64,000 bases of DNA from Neisseria lactamica (GCF_901482445.1 NZ_LR590477.1:62001-126000), one strand, 5' to 3'. Counted from the first letter of the stretch, positions 15,900 through 25,697 are shown. Translations and numbers: made by a program. The notes: generated by a model from the letters alone, not told the origin.

Positions 15900-17357
15900 T
15901 TATTTCTTCCAGTAGGCGGGGGTGAAGAGGATGAAGACAGTGAAGATTTCCAGCCTGCCCAAGAGCATGGCGGTAACGCAGATCCATTTCTGCATCACGT
16001 CCAAACCGGCGTAATTGCCGGCGGGTCCGACTTCGCCCAGGCCGGGGCCGGAATTGGTGATGCAGGCGATGACGGCGGTGAAGGCGGTGGTAAATTCCAT
16101 ACCGCTCGCCATCAGCAGGAAGCTGAAGAGGACGACGGTCATAAAGTAGATGAAGATGAAGGACATAACGGTCAGCGCGAGGCGGTCGGGTATGGCCTTG
16201 CCGCTGATTTTGACGGTGCGGACGGCCTTGGGGTGCAGCAGCACCATCATTTCGCGCAGGCTGAATTTGAACAGGACGAGGGCGCGTATGGTTTTGATGC
16301 CGCCGCCGGTCGAGCCGGAGTTGGCGAGGATGTTGGCGAGGAAAAACATCCACAGGGAAATCAGGAGCGGCCATTGCGCGAAGTCGGTGTTGGCCAGCCC
16401 GTTTGCCAATCCGATGGAGACGAAGTTGAAGGCGGTGTAGCGCAGGGATTCGATGAAGCCGGCGTAATAGCCGGTGTGCCACAGGTACAGGGCGGCGGCA
16501 AGGATGCTGCCGGAGAGCAGCAGCAGCATCGTCCGGCATTCTTCGTCTTTCCAATAGGTTTTGAGGCTGCGGCTGCTGAAGGCGGCGAAATGGCTGGCAA
16601 AATTGATGCCGCCGACAATGGTGAAAACGATGATGACTGCTTCGATGAGGGGGGAGTTGTAATAAGCTATGCTGGCATCGTGGGTGGAAAATCCGCCCAG
16701 CGAGAGGGTCGCCATCGCGTGACAGACGGCATCGAACCAGCCCATCCCGGCAAAATGCAGGCAGGCTGTCGCGAGGATGGTGATCAGGGTGTAGCCGAAC
16801 CAGAGTTTTTTCGCCACTTGGGAAATGCGCGGCGACATTTTGCTTTCTTTGTCAATGCCGGGGATTTCGGCTTTGAATAACTGCGTGCCGCCTACGCCGA
16901 GCATAGGCAGGATGGCGACGGCAAGGACGATGATGCCCATCCCGCCCAGCCAGTTGAGCATATGCCGCCAAAAGTTGACGGAGGGGGCGAGTCCGTCGAC
17001 GTGGGGGATGACGGTCGCTCCGGTGGTGGTCAGTCCCGACATCGATTCAAAAAATGCGTCGGTAAAGCCCATATTCGGGAAATACAGGTACATCGGCATC
17101 GCCGCCATAGCGGCAAATGCCAGCCACAACATCAGGACGAGGGTGAAGCCGTCGCGCGGGCGCAGTTCGCGCCTGAACCGGAGGGTGGCGAGCCGGACGA
17201 TGCACGAGCCGGAAAGGGTAACGGTCGCGGTGGTGGCGAAGGCGGTGTACGCGCCGTCCGAAAAGGCGTAGGAGAGGGCGGCGGGTATCAGCAGGATAAA
17301 GGAAAACAGCATACCCAGGCGGGAGAGGACGTGGGCGATGGGCAGGATTTTGTGCAT
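15900..17357 (-). CDS. trkH: Trk-type potassium uptake membrane protein
   Basis: TrkH forms the K+ channel of the Trk system together with the NAD-binding TrkA, which is not in the window. The 485-residue protein has four M1-P-M2 repeats; selectivity-filter Gly segments are visible as SGLTTTGATVIPHV, SLGGFSTHDASI, SGSTGGGIKTIRAL and CITNSGPGLGEVGP. The start at 17357 (MHKILPIAHVLSRLG) leaves 14 bp after apaH; the frame runs open further upstream but that part overlaps apaH. Confidence 0.93.
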   Translation of the reverse strand: MHKILPIAHVLSRLGMLFSFILLIPAALSYAFSDGAYTAFATTATVTLSGSCIVRLATLRFRRELRPRDGFTLVLMLWLAFAAMAAMPMYLYFPNMGFTDAFFESMSGLTTTGATVIPHVDGLAPSVNFWRHMLNWLGGMGIIVLAVAILPMLGVGGTQLFKAEIPGIDKESKMSPRISQVAKKLWFGYTLITILATACLHFAGMGWFDAVCHAMATLSLGGFSTHDASIAYYNSPLIEAVIIVFTIVGGINFASHFAAFSSRSLKTYWKDEECRTMLLLLSGSILAAALYLWHTGYYAGFIESLRYTAFNFVSIGLANGLANTDFAQWPLLISLWMFFLANILANSGSTGGGIKTIRALVLFKFSLREMMVLLHPKAVRTVKISGKAIPDRLALTVMSFIFIYFMTVVLFSFLLMASGMEFTTAFTAVIACITNSGPGLGEVGPAGNYAGLDVMQKWICVTAMLLGRLEIFTVFILFTPAYWKK

Positions 17358-17371
17358 AGTGGGGCGGTCCG

Positions 17372-18202
17372 TTATTTTGCGAAGCTTTTCCAGTCTATGC
17401 CGTCGGCGGCTTGGACTTGGGTAATTTCTTCCGTTTCGAGGTTGACGGCGGTCAGCTGCCCGCCCCACAGCGCGCCGGTGTCCAAAGAGATGACGTTATC
17501 GGCATTCGTGTAGCCCAGCGAGGACCAGTGTCCGAAGATGATGGTATGGTCGAGGTTTTGCCGGTCGGGGGCTTTGAACCACGGGCGCAGGTAAAGCGGC
17601 ATTTTTTTCACTGTGGATTTGTAGTCGAAATCCAGTTCGTTTTTAAAGGTCAGGGCGCGCATCCGCGTGAAGGCGTTGACGATGAAGCGCAGGCGGGCAT
17701 AGCCTTCCAAACCTTCGTCCCACGCGGACGGTTTGTTGCCGTACATTTTGGAGAAGAATTTGACGTATTTTTTGCCGCGCAGTTCGGCTTCGGCTTCTCC
17801 GGCGAGCGATTCGGCTTTGGCGATGCGCCATTGCGGCAGGATGCCGGCGTGTACCATCACGCGGCTGCCCTCGCGTATCAACAGCGGTTGCGCGCGCAGC
17901 CAGTCGAGCATTTTTTTTCCGTCGGGGTGTTTGAGTATGGGTTCGATTGTGTCGCTGCGTTTGGGCGCGCCTTCGCCGCAGCCGACGGCGAGCAGGTGCA
18001 GGTCGTGGTTGCCGAGGACGATTTGCACGCTGTTTTCGTGCCGGATGCAGAATTGCAGTGTTTCGAGGGATTTCGGGCCGCGGTTGACGATGTCGCCCGT
18101 CAGCCAAAGGGTGTCCGTGCCGTGGTTGAAACCGATTTTGCCGAGCAGCGCGGTCAGTTCGTCGAAACAGCCTTGTATGTCGCCGATTGCGTAATGTGCC
18201 AT
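17372..18202 (-). CDS. apaH: Diadenosine tetraphosphatase, symmetrical
   Basis: ApaH cleaves Ap4A to two ADP and can remove Np4 caps from RNA. Metallophosphatase motifs are clear: AIGDIQGCFDEL (GD-x-x-G), LTGDIVNRGPKSL (GD-x-x-x-RG) and VLGNHDLHLLA (GNHD). The 276-residue length is typical. The chosen ATG at 18202 begins MAHYAIGD; an upstream extension lacks support. It is followed by trkH. Confidence 0.96.
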   Translation of the reverse strand: MAHYAIGDIQGCFDELTALLGKIGFNHGTDTLWLTGDIVNRGPKSLETLQFCIRHENSVQIVLGNHDLHLLAVGCGEGAPKRSDTIEPILKHPDGKKMLDWLRAQPLLIREGSRVMVHAGILPQWRIAKAESLAGEAEAELRGKKYVKFFSKMYGNKPSAWDEGLEGYARLRFIVNAFTRMRALTFKNELDFDYKSTVKKMPLYLRPWFKAPDRQNLDHTIIFGHWSSLGYTNADNVISLDTGALWGGQLTAVNLETEEITQVQAADGIDWKSFAK

Positions 18203-18279
18203 TGCAGATGTTGTGAAGTGGGAAAGTGTTGCGGTTCGGACGGCATGGTTTTGAAATATCATGCAGTCCGAACGTGGAA

Positions 18280-18669
18280 TTATGCGTTCAAAACGAGGAC
18301 GGCTTCGGCTTCGACCTGCACGCCTTTGGGCAGCGAGGCAACGCCGACGGCGGCGCGGGCGGGAAACGGCTCGGCGATAAATTCCGCCATCACTTCGTTG
18401 AAGACGGCGAAGTTGCCCAAGTCGGTCAGGTAGGCGTTGAGTTTGACGATGTCGTCCAGCGAGCCGTCTGCCGCTTCGGCGACGGCTTGCAGGTTTTTAA
18501 AGACCCGGCGGGCTTCGGCGCGGAAATCGCCGTTGCCGACGACGGTCATCGTGGCGGGATCAAGGGGAATCTGACCGCTCATGTAAACGGTGTCGCCCGC
18601 GCGCACGGCTTGGCTGTACGCGCCGATGGCGGCGGGGGCTTTGTCGGTGTGGATGATGGTTTTGGACAT
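18280..18669 (-). CDS. ridA: RidA family enamine/imine deaminase
   Basis: RidA hydrolyses reactive 2-aminoacrylate and other imines from PLP enzymes such as threonine dehydratase. The 129-residue protein contains GAYSQAVRAGDTVYMSGQIP, DDIVKLNAYLTDL and the C-terminal FPARAAVGVASLPKGVQVEA with the conserved Arg and Glu. The start at 18669 is the first Met giving a family-like N-terminus; about 86 codons of open frame upstream are ignored. Confidence 0.95.
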   Translation of the reverse strand: MSKTIIHTDKAPAAIGAYSQAVRAGDTVYMSGQIPLDPATMTVVGNGDFRAEARRVFKNLQAVAEAADGSLDDIVKLNAYLTDLGNFAVFNEVMAEFIAEPFPARAAVGVASLPKGVQVEAEAVLVLNA

Positions 18670-18805
18670 TTCGGATTCCTCAAAAAATAGGGCGGCAGAA
18701 GCCGCAGCATTCGGGATTATCGTACAAAACCGCCGGCTTGTGTAGTTGCGGCGGCGGAAAACAAAACCGCCGAAAGGCTCGGCGGTTTGCGGAATAACGC
18801 ATATA

Positions 18806-19333
18806 TCAGAATTTGACGCGTACGCCGGCGGACAGTTCGCCGGTACGGACGTTTTTGACGTTGTTGACTTTGCCGATGTAGTTGTAGCGGTAGCCGGCAT
18901 CCAAATCGACATTGGGAGTAACGGCATAGCTTACGCCCGCCAATACGCCGAGGCCGGTGGAGATTTGGCTGAAGCTGTCGCTGCCGCCCAAGTCGGCGGA
19001 GGCGCGGTTGAGGCTCAAGCGCGCGCCGAGATACGGTTTGACGGGCGATTGGGTGTCGAAGTCGTAAATGGCGGACGCGCCGATGCTGTAAAGTTTGAAA
19101 TCGGTGGATGGGACTTGTTTATAGTTTTTGTAGCGCGTGTAATCGACGGCGAAGCGGAGGTCGTTGATGCGGTAGCCTGCGGAGATGCGCGGGCTGAAGC
19201 CTTTGGCAGAACCTAAAGAGCTTGAGGCTTTGGCGTGTGCGGCATCGGCTTGGACGTAAAAGCCGGATGCGCCTTCCGCCAGTGCGGCGGCCGGGAGGGC
19301 GAGGGCAATCAGTGCGGCAAGTGCTTTTTTCAT
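18806..19333 (-). CDS. nspA: Neisserial surface protein A, outer-membrane beta-barrel
   Basis: NspA is a small Opa/OmpW-like eight-stranded barrel conserved in pathogenic and commensal Neisseria; in the meningococcus it binds complement factor H. A 19-residue signal peptide ends ALA before EGASGFYVQADAAHAK, alternating beta strands follow, and the C-terminal Phe (GVRVKF) is the Bam recognition residue. Its 175 residues are one more than I remember for the meningococcal protein, apparently an extra Gln in NYKQVPSTDF. Surface loops differ from the MC58 sequence as I recall it. A -10 TATAAT (minus strand, 19399-19404) lies about 66 bp upstream of the ATG. Confidence 0.95.
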   Translation of the reverse strand: MKKALAALIALALPAAALAEGASGFYVQADAAHAKASSSLGSAKGFSPRISAGYRINDLRFAVDYTRYKNYKQVPSTDFKLYSIGASAIYDFDTQSPVKPYLGARLSLNRASADLGGSDSFSQISTGLGVLAGVSYAVTPNVDLDAGYRYNYIGKVNNVKNVRTGELSAGVRVKF

Positions 19334-19759
19334 ATCTTGGTTCCTTTCTTTATGATCGGGAGAAAAATGGTTAAGAATCCGTTAAAGAATCCTGCCGTAT
19401 TATACTGAAATTTTCTTTTTGCATCGTAATATTTTCAATGCCCCAAGATACGCGGCGCACGCCGGCTTCTCTGCCGACGGCAAAGCCGTTAACCCGCGCG
19501 TTGCCCTTAAATGGCGGCATCACGCGGCGGATGGGTGAAACTTGCAAACGGTTTGGAAAAAACAGCGGTATCTGTCGGATTGTTGCAGGTGCAGGCATAC
19601 GGTTTTTTGTGTGCGGCGTTGCCTTAAGCGTCGGACATTTCCGGCGGCGATGCCGTCTGAAACGCCCCGGAGGGGATGCGGCTGCGTTTCCATCGATAAA
19701 CATATTTGCCGGCAGCGTTCGGGGCGGGTTTTCCCGGGCGGCCGCCGATTTGTTTGCGC
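19334..19759. other. 426-bp intergenic region between hemW and nspA
   Basis: It holds the nspA promoter near 19399-19404 (TATAAT on the minus strand, with no good -35) and one DUS at 19650-19661. No open frame with a credible start or family likeness is visible on either strand. Confidence 0.6.
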
Positions 19760-20935
19760 TTATAAAAAACACTGCAATAAATCGTTTAAAAACAAACGTC
19801 CCTGCTCGGTCGGGCGGAACACGGTCGGGTCGGTTTCCAGCAGGCCTTTTTGCCTTGCCGTTTCGATTTGCGCCATGATTTTGGCACTCGGTACGCCCGT
19901 GCGCTCCTGCAACATCGCGGCGGGTACGCCGTCGGTCAGGCGCAGGGCGTTCATCATAAACTCGAAAGGCAAATCTTCGGCGGCGACGGTTTTGCGTTCG
20001 ACGGCTTCACCCGGCCGGTTTTGCATCAGGGCGAGGTAGTCGTTGGGATGGCGGCGGCGGACGGTGCGCTCGATGCGGTCGGGGTAGGAAATTTTGCCGT
20101 GCGCGCCCGCGCCTATGCCCAAATAATCGCCGAACTGCCAGTAGTTCAAATTGTGGCGGCACCGCATGGCGGGTTTCGCAAAAGCCGATGTTTCGTAATG
20201 GATAAAGCCGGCGTTTTCCAATGCGCCGTGTACCGCGTCTTCGATGTCGAGGGCGGCTTCGTCTTGCGGCAAACCTTTGGGCGGCGTGTGTCCGAACGGC
20301 GTGTTCGGTTCCATCGTCAGATGATACGCGCTGATGTGGGTCGCGCCTGTGGCGATGGCGGTTTGCACGTCGTCCAATGCCGTCTGAACGGTCTGGTTCG
20401 GCAGGGCGTACATCAAGTCGATATTGACTTTATCAAATAATTTCAGGGCGGTAGCTATGGCGGTTAAGGCTTCCTTGCCGTTGTGGACGCGCCCCAGCCT
20501 TGAGAGCATATCGTCGTTGAAACTCTGTACACCGATGGAAAGCCGCGTGATGCCTGCGTCTTTAAATCCTTGAAATTTCTCGATTTCAAATGTACCCGGA
20601 TTGGCTTCCAACGTAATTTCCGCTTCCGGCTGCAAGCGCAACAGCGAACGCACGCCGCTCAACAAACGGTCAATCGATTCTGCCTGAAACAGGCTGGGCG
20701 TACCGCCGCCGAAAAATACCGTTTCCACCGGCCTGCCCCAAATATTGGGCAATTCGAGCTGCAAATCGGTCAGCAGCGCGTCGATATAGGCGGCTTCGGG
20801 CAATCCGTTTTTCAGACTGTGAGAATTGAAGTCGCAATACGGGCATTTTTTGATGCACCACGGGATATGGATGTAAAGCGACAGGGGCGGTAGGGCGGTG
20901 AGCCGGGTGCGGTTTGGAAAGGAAATGGTGTGCAT
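19760..20935 (-). CDS. hemW: Radical SAM haem chaperone HemW-like protein
   Basis: HemW-type proteins resemble coproporphyrinogen III oxidase HemN but act as haem chaperones. The 4Fe-4S site is YIHIPWCIKKCPYCDFNSH (C-x3-C-x2-C), and VFFGGGTPSLF is the GGGTP SAM-binding motif; ITLEANPGTFE and LSIGVQSFNDDML follow. The 391-residue length and absence of the extra N-terminal Cys of HemN favour HemW. The ATG at 20935 was chosen over a TTG at 20959 that lies inside a DUS. Confidence 0.9.
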   Translation of the reverse strand: MHTISFPNRTRLTALPPLSLYIHIPWCIKKCPYCDFNSHSLKNGLPEAAYIDALLTDLQLELPNIWGRPVETVFFGGGTPSLFQAESIDRLLSGVRSLLRLQPEAEITLEANPGTFEIEKFQGFKDAGITRLSIGVQSFNDDMLSRLGRVHNGKEALTAIATALKLFDKVNIDLMYALPNQTVQTALDDVQTAIATGATHISAYHLTMEPNTPFGHTPPKGLPQDEAALDIEDAVHGALENAGFIHYETSAFAKPAMRCRHNLNYWQFGDYLGIGAGAHGKISYPDRIERTVRRRHPNDYLALMQNRPGEAVERKTVAAEDLPFEFMMNALRLTDGVPAAMLQERTGVPSAKIMAQIETARQKGLLETDPTVFRPTEQGRLFLNDLLQCFL

Positions 20936-20958
20936 GGTGTGGTTCGGAAAAGTGGACA

Positions 20959-20986
20959 ATGCCGTCTGAAGGCAGTTCAGACGGCA
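20959..20986. terminator. DUS-type hairpin between ligA and hemW
   Basis: ATGCCGTCTGAA on the plus strand (20959-20970) pairs with TTCAGACGGCA (20976-20986). It lies 5 bp beyond the ligA stop. Confidence 0.85.
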
Positions 20987-20991
20987 CAGGT

Positions 20992-23451
20992 TCAGCCGAG
21001 CAGGGTAAGCAGTTCGGCTTCGCTGAGGACGGAAACGCCCAAGGCATTGGCTTTTTCCAGCTTGCTGCCCGCAGCTTCTCCGGCGACGACGTAGTCGGTT
21101 TTTTTGGACACGCTGCCGGAAACTTTGCCGCCTGCGGCTTCGATTAATGCTTGGGCTTGGTCGCGTTTGAGCGTGGGCAGGGTGCCGGTTAACACGAAGG
21201 TTTTGCCTGCTACGGCTTTATTGATGCCGTCTGAACGCTGCGCCGCTTCGTCTTCAGACGGCATTTGCGCGAAGAAGGTTTTTAGGTTTTCGAGCAGGGC
21301 GGCGTTTTGTGCTTCGCTGCGCCACGCCTGCCAGTCGGTGGGAAGAGCTTTGTCGGTTTGCAGCCCTTCTATACTTTGGCCGGCGAGTTCCCATAAGGCT
21401 TGGGCTTTGTTTTCGCTGATTTTGAAACCGGGCAGGCGGGCAATCCAGCGTTGCGGTTCGGCGTGGCGGGCGGGCGGGATGGTAACGGCTTGGGTTTGCG
21501 GGGCAACGCCTGCGGCGAGCAGCTCGTCTATCATCGCCTGCTGTTCGGCTTGGGCGAAGAAGTGGGCGATGGAACGCGCCACTACCGTGCCGATGTCGGG
21601 CAGGCAGGCGAGGACGGGTTCGGGCGCGCGGCGGACGCGTTCCAGCGATCCGAATGCCTGTGCCAGCGTTTTGGCGGTGCGTTCGCCGACGTGGCGGATG
21701 CCGAGCGCGAACAGGAAGCGGGCGAGTTCGGGTGTTTTGCCGGATTCTATGCCTGCGAGGATGTTTTCCGCCCACTTGACCGGTGGTTTTTTATGTTTGC
21801 CCGACGCGCCGACCGAACTGCCTTCAGACGGCATTTGATCCGATTCGGCAACGGTTTTGTCCGCCGCTTCCTTCATTTTTTGCAGGGTCGGGATGTCGAG
21901 GCGGTAGAGGTCGGCGAAATGGCGGACGAGGTCTTGGGCGACCAGCTGTTCGATTTGTTTTTCACCCAAGCCGTCGATGTCCATCGCTTTACGCGAGGCG
22001 AAGTGGATTAAGCCTTGCGCGCGTTGCGCCTGACAAAGCATGCCGCCGCTGCATCGGGCGACGGCTTCGCCTTCTTCGCGTTCGATTTCGCTGCGGCAGA
22101 TGGGGCAGTGGGTCGGCAGGCGGTAGGGCTTGTGGAGCGGGACAGATCGGGTTTGGTTTGCGGACGGTGTTTCGGCAAACAAATCGTCCTGCCGATGCCC
22201 GATGCTGTCTGAAACGGCAACGGCGGTTTCCCGCATCGGACGGCGTTCGAAAATCACACGCACGACTTCGGGAATCACGTCTCCGGCGCGGCGCACGACG
22301 ACGGTATCGCCGATGCGCACGTCTTTTCGGGACACTTCGTCCTGATTGTGCAGGGTGGCGTTGGTAACGGTTACGCCGCCGACGAATACGGGTTGCAGGC
22401 GGGCGACGGGGGTAACGGCTCCGGTGCGCCCGATTTGCACATCGATGGCTTCGACAATGGTTAATGCTTCTTCGGCAGGGAACTTGTGGGCAACCGCCCA
22501 GCGCGGCGCGCGGGAGATGAAGCCGAGTTCGCGCTGTTGCGCCAGGCTGTTGACTTTGACGACCATACCGTCGATTTCGTAGGGCAGTTCGGGGCGTTTT
22601 TGCTGCATTTGTTCATAAAACGCCAATACTTCATCGATATTTTTGAAACAGCCGAAATTGCCGTCGGGCAGGCTGAAGCCGAGTTTTTGGAAATAGGCGA
22701 GTTCTTGGATGTGTTCTTCGGCTGCGAAACCGCCTTGCTGGCGGGCAATCGAATAGGGGAAAAAGTGCAGTTTGCGTTGCGCGGTGATGCGCGAATCGAG
22801 TTGGCGCAGGCTGCCGGCAGCGGCGTTGCGCGGATTGGCAAAGGGTTTTTGATTGTTGTCGGCTTGACGTTTATTGAGCGCGGCGAAATCGGCTTTGAGC
22901 ATCAACACTTCGCCGCGCACTTCGATGAGTTCGGGCGTATTTTCGCCGTGCAGCCGCAGGGGGATGTTGGCGACGGTTTTGACGTTTTGGGTCACGTCTT
23001 CGCCCGTCGTGCCGTCGCCGCGTGTTGCCGCCTGCACCAATACGCCGTCGCGGTAGAGCAGGCTGATGGCGAGGCCGTCGAATTTGGGTTCGATTACATA
23101 TTCCGGTTGTTCGCCGTTTAAACCGTTACGCACACGTTCATCGAAAGCATACATTTCGGCGTGGTCGAACACGCCGTTTTCATCTTGCGGGGAGAAGGCG
23201 TTGGTCAGCGACAGCATCGGCACTTCGTGGCGTACTTCGTCAAAGCCTGCCAAAGGCTCGCCGCCGACGCGCTGGGTCGGGCTGTCGGGCAGCTTGAGCT
23301 CGGGATGGTTTAACTCCAACGCTTCGAGTTCACGGAACAGGCGGTCGTATTCGGCATCGGGTACGCTGGGCGCGTCTAGGGTGTAGTATTCGTAGGCGTA
23401 GCGGTTGAGCAGGTCGGTGAGTTCGTGTATGCGTTGTGCGGTCGGGTTCAT
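20992..23451 (-). CDS. ligA: NAD+-dependent DNA ligase with DUS-encoded insertions
   Basis: LigA seals nicks in replication. The adenylation domain has YVIEPKFDGLAISLLY, with the catalytic Lys in the K-x-DG motif; the OB fold, Zn-finger (THCPICRSEIE and later Cys), HhH and C-terminal BRCT (TFVLTGTLPTLKRDQAQALI) are all present. At 819 residues it exceeds E. coli LigA (671). Part of the excess lies where DUS copies are translated: ESDQMPSEGSSVGAS (DNA around 21825-21836) and FAQMPSEDEAAQRSDGIN (an inverted DUS pair at 21225-21265). The ATG at 23451 is chosen; codons upstream are a translated DUS. Confidence 0.95.
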   Translation of the reverse strand: MNPTAQRIHELTDLLNRYAYEYYTLDAPSVPDAEYDRLFRELEALELNHPELKLPDSPTQRVGGEPLAGFDEVRHEVPMLSLTNAFSPQDENGVFDHAEMYAFDERVRNGLNGEQPEYVIEPKFDGLAISLLYRDGVLVQAATRGDGTTGEDVTQNVKTVANIPLRLHGENTPELIEVRGEVLMLKADFAALNKRQADNNQKPFANPRNAAAGSLRQLDSRITAQRKLHFFPYSIARQQGGFAAEEHIQELAYFQKLGFSLPDGNFGCFKNIDEVLAFYEQMQQKRPELPYEIDGMVVKVNSLAQQRELGFISRAPRWAVAHKFPAEEALTIVEAIDVQIGRTGAVTPVARLQPVFVGGVTVTNATLHNQDEVSRKDVRIGDTVVVRRAGDVIPEVVRVIFERRPMRETAVAVSDSIGHRQDDLFAETPSANQTRSVPLHKPYRLPTHCPICRSEIEREEGEAVARCSGGMLCQAQRAQGLIHFASRKAMDIDGLGEKQIEQLVAQDLVRHFADLYRLDIPTLQKMKEAADKTVAESDQMPSEGSSVGASGKHKKPPVKWAENILAGIESGKTPELARFLFALGIRHVGERTAKTLAQAFGSLERVRRAPEPVLACLPDIGTVVARSIAHFFAQAEQQAMIDELLAAGVAPQTQAVTIPPARHAEPQRWIARLPGFKISENKAQALWELAGQSIEGLQTDKALPTDWQAWRSEAQNAALLENLKTFFAQMPSEDEAAQRSDGINKAVAGKTFVLTGTLPTLKRDQAQALIEAAGGKVSGSVSKKTDYVVAGEAAGSKLEKANALGVSVLSEAELLTLLG

Positions 23452-23463
23452 GGCGGATAGGTT

Positions 23464-23495
23464 TTCAGACGGCATTTTTAAAGATGCCGTCTGAA
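23464..23495. terminator. Inverted DUS pair between zipA and ligA
   Basis: TTCAGACGGCAT (23464-23475) and ATGCCGTCTGAA (23484-23495) form a 12-bp stem with an 8-nt loop, 13 bp ahead of ligA and about 90 bp beyond zipA. The arms are in the opposite order to most pairs here. It probably terminates zipA transcripts. Confidence 0.65.
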
Positions 23496-23584
23496 CGGGA
23501 AACAGGTTGGAAACGGTCGGATTTTACCTGAAAACAAAAGGCGGATGCACCGCTGCCGATGTATCCGCCTTCGGGATTCCGGAT

Positions 23585-24847
23585 TTATGAGAATAGGCGC
23601 AGGGCGGTTTGGCTTCCGGGCCGGATGCCGACTTTGAGCATTTCTTCCTGACGTGCCAAAACATAGGTACGCACGTCTTTGAGCCATTGTGTGGATACTT
23701 CTTCCATTTTGTCGTTGACCAAATTGAGGTTCAGTTGGCCGGACAGGCGTACCGCCAAATCCATAAAGAGGTCGTCGAAGGTTTTTTCGCCTGCCGGAGA
23801 GTGCGGAATATCGAGCAGCATACTGAAGCCTTTGTAGGACTGGTTGTCCAAAAGGGCGTTGGTAAACGGCTCGTTGTTGAGCGCGCAGATGGAGAACATC
23901 GTCGAACCGGATTCGTCGGCGTAGTGGAATGCGCCGTCTTCTCCGAGTGTAAAGCCTACGCCCGATACGGCGGAACGCAACTCTACGCCGCTGATGCCGG
24001 TGGGGGAGACCAAATGGATGGCGATGGTCTGATCGACGCGGGCGCAAAACGCGTCCAGCGCGGAAGCCACTTCGATAAAGGCGGCAAGGTCGGTATGCAG
24101 CGTCCGGCCGCCGATGCTTTGTGCGAATGCGTCCACCTGGCGGTTGAAGGCGGAGAGTTCTTCCTGCGAGGCGAGGCCGTTGCGGCTGACCGCCTGAACG
24201 CCGATGATGAAGGCCTGGTAACGCAGGCCGGGGATGGGTTCGGCGACTTGGAAGTGGTCGTCCGTCGTGCAGCCGATGATTTGGTAGCGGTGGCGGTTGG
24301 AAAGGCGGGGCAGCGCGTGCAGCTCTGCCGCCTCGGTCAGCGCGATATAGGAGATGAAATCGAAACGCACGTCAAACCAGGGCAGTTCGACTTTGGACAA
24401 TTCTTGGAGCGTAATCAGCGGTTTTGTCGGCGTTTGCGGGACGGGTGCGGCCTGCGGCGCGGGTTTTTCGGTTTGGGGCTGCGGGGCTGCGGGGGAAGGG
24501 GCGGCCGTGCCGCCTTCTTCTAAGACGGTTTCGATTTTGGTTTTGAACGGAGAAGCTGCCGCCTGTTTGTGTTTGGCGATATAGAGGGCATCCTGTTCCT
24601 GAAGGCTGAGCAGGGCGGGATCGTGCGGTTTGGCCGGTTTTTTAACCTCGGCTTGCGGTTTCTGCATCACGCCCGAACTTCCGGACGGTTGGCCGTCGCG
24701 GACGTGGCTGGTTTTGCTGTTGAGCAGCGCGTCTTTGTCGGAGTGTCCGAACTGGTCGCGCACTTTTTTGCGGTATTGGTTTTCCTGATACATATTGTAG
24801 GCGACAACGGCGAGGACGGCGGCGAGGAACAGTACGATGTAAATCAT
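23585..24847 (-). CDS. zipA: Cell division protein ZipA homologue
   Basis: ZipA tethers FtsZ to the inner membrane. A single N-terminal membrane segment (MIYIVLFLAAVLAVVAYNMY) is followed by a charged then Pro/Ala-rich linker (about 95-145) and a C-terminal FtsZ-binding domain (about 170-420). Length is 420 residues from the ATG at 24847; a GTG three codons upstream is possible. The linker-domain order matches ZipA although sequence identity to E. coli is low. It lies upstream of ligA, the same neighbour order as in E. coli (zipA-ligA), which supports the call. Confidence 0.88.
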   Translation of the reverse strand: MIYIVLFLAAVLAVVAYNMYQENQYRKKVRDQFGHSDKDALLNSKTSHVRDGQPSGSSGVMQKPQAEVKKPAKPHDPALLSLQEQDALYIAKHKQAAASPFKTKIETVLEEGGTAAPSPAAPQPQTEKPAPQAAPVPQTPTKPLITLQELSKVELPWFDVRFDFISYIALTEAAELHALPRLSNRHRYQIIGCTTDDHFQVAEPIPGLRYQAFIIGVQAVSRNGLASQEELSAFNRQVDAFAQSIGGRTLHTDLAAFIEVASALDAFCARVDQTIAIHLVSPTGISGVELRSAVSGVGFTLGEDGAFHYADESGSTMFSICALNNEPFTNALLDNQSYKGFSMLLDIPHSPAGEKTFDDLFMDLAVRLSGQLNLNLVNDKMEEVSTQWLKDVRTYVLARQEEMLKVGIRPGSQTALRLFS

Positions 24848-25040
24848 GGCAATCACTTTAAATTTCGGGATGCAGGATACGCAAAAGTGCGGCGCTGCGG
24901 TTCAATCGGGCTTGCGTTTCCGGCACTCTGGCAAAACGGCCGGTTATAATGTTTGAATTATAACGAAAATCGCGGGGTATGACAGCAGTGTGTCGAAATA
25001 AGGGGGGATTTTCTGCAACACGGTATGGGACGCGCGGCCT

Positions 25041-25613
25041 TCAGACGGCATTTCTGTCCACGGGAAAGCCTTTTTGCCGGATTTTTTGCCAGTCGAAAAA
25101 ATGCCCCGGGTCGGTTTTGCGGCCGGGCGCGATGTCCTGATGCCCGGCAACGGCGGCAACGGGGTAGCGGCGGCAAATCGCGTCCAACAAGGTTTCGAGC
25201 GAACGGTATTGCGCTTCGGCAAAAGGCTCGAAATCGCAGCCTTCCAGTTCGATGCCGATTGAAAAGGCGTTGCATTTTTCCCTGCCGCCGAATGAAGACA
25301 CGCCGGCGTGGTACGCCATATCGTCGCAGGAGACGAACTGCACCGTTTCGCCGCCGCGTTTGATTAAGAAATGGCTGGATACGCGCAAAGTGTGTATCAG
25401 GCTGAAGAACGGGTGGCTGTCCGGTTCCAGGCGGTTGGCGAACAGTTTTTCCACAGCATCCGTGCCGTATTCGAACGGCGGCAGCGAGATATTGTGCAAG
25501 ACGATAAGGGAAACCTCTTCTCCGTCCTCCCTCGGGGCGAAGTTCGGAGAGGGGGTGCGGCGCACGCTTTGCAGCCAGCCGCCCTGCCAGCGCGCCGTAT
25601 CGCGGTCGTCCAT
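25041..25613 (-). CDS. ampD: 1,6-anhydro-N-acetylmuramyl-L-alanine amidase
   Basis: AmpD recycles peptidoglycan by cutting the peptide from anhydro-muramyl peptides in the cytoplasm. Zn ligands appear in LIVLHNISLPP (His) and AGHQDIAPGRKTDPGHFFDW (His and Asp); YHAGVSSFGGREKCNAFSIG is the conserved core. The protein has 190 residues and no signal peptide, as expected for AmpD. The last codons and stop (GCCGTCTGA) are supplied by a DUS. It is divergent from mltG across 84 bp, pairing a peptidoglycan recycler with a peptidoglycan cutter. Confidence 0.95.
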   Translation of the reverse strand: MDDRDTARWQGGWLQSVRRTPSPNFAPREDGEEVSLIVLHNISLPPFEYGTDAVEKLFANRLEPDSHPFFSLIHTLRVSSHFLIKRGGETVQFVSCDDMAYHAGVSSFGGREKCNAFSIGIELEGCDFEPFAEAQYRSLETLLDAICRRYPVAAVAGHQDIAPGRKTDPGHFFDWQKIRQKGFPVDRNAV

Positions 25614-25697
25614 TATGTTCCTCCTTTGCGGCGGGCAATTTGGGTTATACTGTCGCCCGAAATTTTAAGACGTATTCCGAATGCTGGGAATCCTACC

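Noticed and set aside
23452..23475. Longer LigA starting in the DUS (MPSENLSA)
   Set aside because: These codons are a translated uptake sequence with no ribosome site; the ATG at 23451 fits the family.
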